This document shows positions 31,643 through 32,242 of a stretch of DNA of 32,242 nucleotides, piece by piece. Under the pieces are notes generated by a model. It was not told the DNA's origin, did not search any database, and saw only the letters and a program-made list of their open reading frames with translations. Origin of the DNA: JAWWBN01 sp033720955 (GTDB lineage: Bacteria > Acidobacteriota > Thermoanaerobaculia > Multivoradales > JAHEKO01). Location: contig JAWWBN010000015.1 in the NCBI GenBank assembly GCA_033720955.1, positions 1-32,242 of the forward strand, in the 5' to 3' direction. How positions within the stretch are numbered: position 1 is the first letter of the stretch; each line of letters opens with the position of its first letter. A program made the position numbers and the translations under genes.

Positions 31643-32242
31643 GCCTGCTCCCTGGCCGCTTCCAGCAGCGGCAACGTGAAGTGAAAGGCGGCCCCGTGGC
31701 CGCGCTCGGACTCGGCCCAGATCCGTCCACCGTGGGCCTCCACGATGCGACGGCAGATCGCCAGCCCGATGCCGCTGCCGGCGCTCGTCGGATCCAGCTT
31801 GCGGAAGGGCTCGAACAGGGTCTCGCCCAGCTCGGGATCGAAGCCGATGCCGTTGTCGCGTACGGTGAACACCCAGTCGGTGTCCTCCTGCCGGGCGGAG
31901 ATGGCGATCTCCGGCGTCTCTCCGCCGCGGAAGGCGAGGGCGTTGCCGATCAGGTTCTGGAAGAGGATGGCGAGCTGCGCCGGCGCCGCGCGAACGGTGG
32001 GCAGAGCGCGGATCGTGAGCCGCGCCCCGGTCTCCTCGATGGCGCTGCCCAGGTTGGCGAGCGCGGCGCTCACCGCCTCGCGCGCGTCGCAGAGCTCCCG
32101 CTGCGCATCGCCGCTGCCGACGCGGGCGAGCTGGGAGAGACCCTCGACCAGCTCGCCGATCCGCTCGATCCGCTCGGCGAGCGGCGCCAGGGGCTCCGGC
32201 AGGGAGCCGCCGGCCGAGCCGGAGAAGAGGGTCTCGGCCACC
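31639..32242 (-). CDS. Sensor histidine kinase, C-terminal part (cut by the window edge)
   Basis: About 200 residues are visible. They begin in the second helix of the dimerisation domain (ERIERIGELVEGLSQLARVG), so the phospho-His and sensor parts lie beyond the right edge. The ATPase domain has all boxes: N (FQNLIGNALAFRG), G1 (DNGIGFDP), F (FEPFRKLD) and G2 (GSGIGLAICRRIVEAHGG). The form resembles bacteriophytochrome/Cph1-type kinases, which often pair with REC-PAS-GGDEF-EAL outputs. The gene is translationally coupled (TTGA) to that output protein, indicating a dedicated two-component pair. Confidence 0.9.
   Translation of the reverse strand, partial: VAETLFSGSAGGSLPEPLAPLAERIERIGELVEGLSQLARVGSGDAQRELCDAREAVSAALANLGSAIEETGARLTIRALPTVRAAPAQLAILFQNLIGNALAFRGGETPEIAISARQEDTDWVFTVRDNGIGFDPELGETLFEPFRKLDPTSAGSGIGLAICRRIVEAHGGRIWAESERGHGAAFHFTLPLLEAAREQA

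Noticed and set aside
1..32242. Search for CRISPR arrays, transposases, integrases, toxin-antitoxin or phage genes
   Set aside because: No repeated spacer pattern, recombinase motif, terminal inverted repeats or att-like duplications were seen.

Overview
The window is very GC-rich, with G or C at most third codon positions, and gene-dense on both strands. It carries no IS element, CRISPR array, rRNA or recognisable tRNA. The protein families suggest an Acidobacteriota-type genome, perhaps Thermoanaerobaculia or Holophagae relatives: a long BNR-repeat secreted protein, a PIG-L deacetylase with a GATase-like tail, a PQQ-type propeller, a DtxR-FeoA fusion, an HzsA-like haem protein, and a secreted protein ending in a '3-coathanger stack' tail. 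The taxonomy is inference from gene content only.

Layout. 3-1562: membrane HD-GYP phosphodiesterase, open at the left edge. 1631-4977: ferrous-iron operon, in which a promoter overlaps a 22-bp AT-rich palindrome ahead of a membrane-anchored DtxR regulator with two FeoA domains, translationally coupled to feoB. 5104-13058: an uptake-like locus with a secreted PIG-L deacetylase, solute-binding lipoprotein, small HTH/zinc-ribbon regulator (opposite strand), ABC ATPase, two-domain permease split by an in-frame TAG, and an MFS carrier. An exact 9-bp inverted repeat lies between the divergent promoters of the regulator and the ATPase. 13107-17279: PQQ-like propeller protein, divergent from an HzsA-like CxxCH/EF-hand protein that overlaps a dihydrodipicolinate-reductase-fold dehydrogenase with an apparent CTG start. 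17276-19193: B12-binding radical SAM enzyme resembling hopanoid C-3 methylase, divergent from a diverged AdoMet decarboxylase homologue. 19289-23320: LolA-like periplasmic protein and a 1056-residue BNR-repeat protein. 23321-24297: a regulatory island with a 30-bp near-perfect palindrome embedding a strong leftward promoter, a 70-residue small gene and a BlaI/MecI-type repressor. 24337-26490: Tat-exported class V aminotransferase-like protein and a DUF2807 lipoprotein with six SSAGD repeats. 26612-29494: secreted RIFT-barrel-like protein. 29504-32242: REC-PAS-GGDEF-EAL protein coupled to a histidine kinase cut by the right edge.

General traits. Stop/start overlaps of the NTGA type occur with all four first bases (ATGA, GTGA, CTGA, TTGA). 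Two convergent gene pairs end on the same CTAG palindrome. Several start codons sit only 6-12 nt after a plausible -10 box, suggesting leaderless or very short-leader mRNAs.

The most interesting items are the palindrome/promoter island next to the BlaI-type gene, the divergent operator at 9044-9070, the amber-split permease, the membrane-tethered DtxR-FeoA-FeoA regulator and the AdoMet decarboxylase homologue lacking its substrate-binding Glu.
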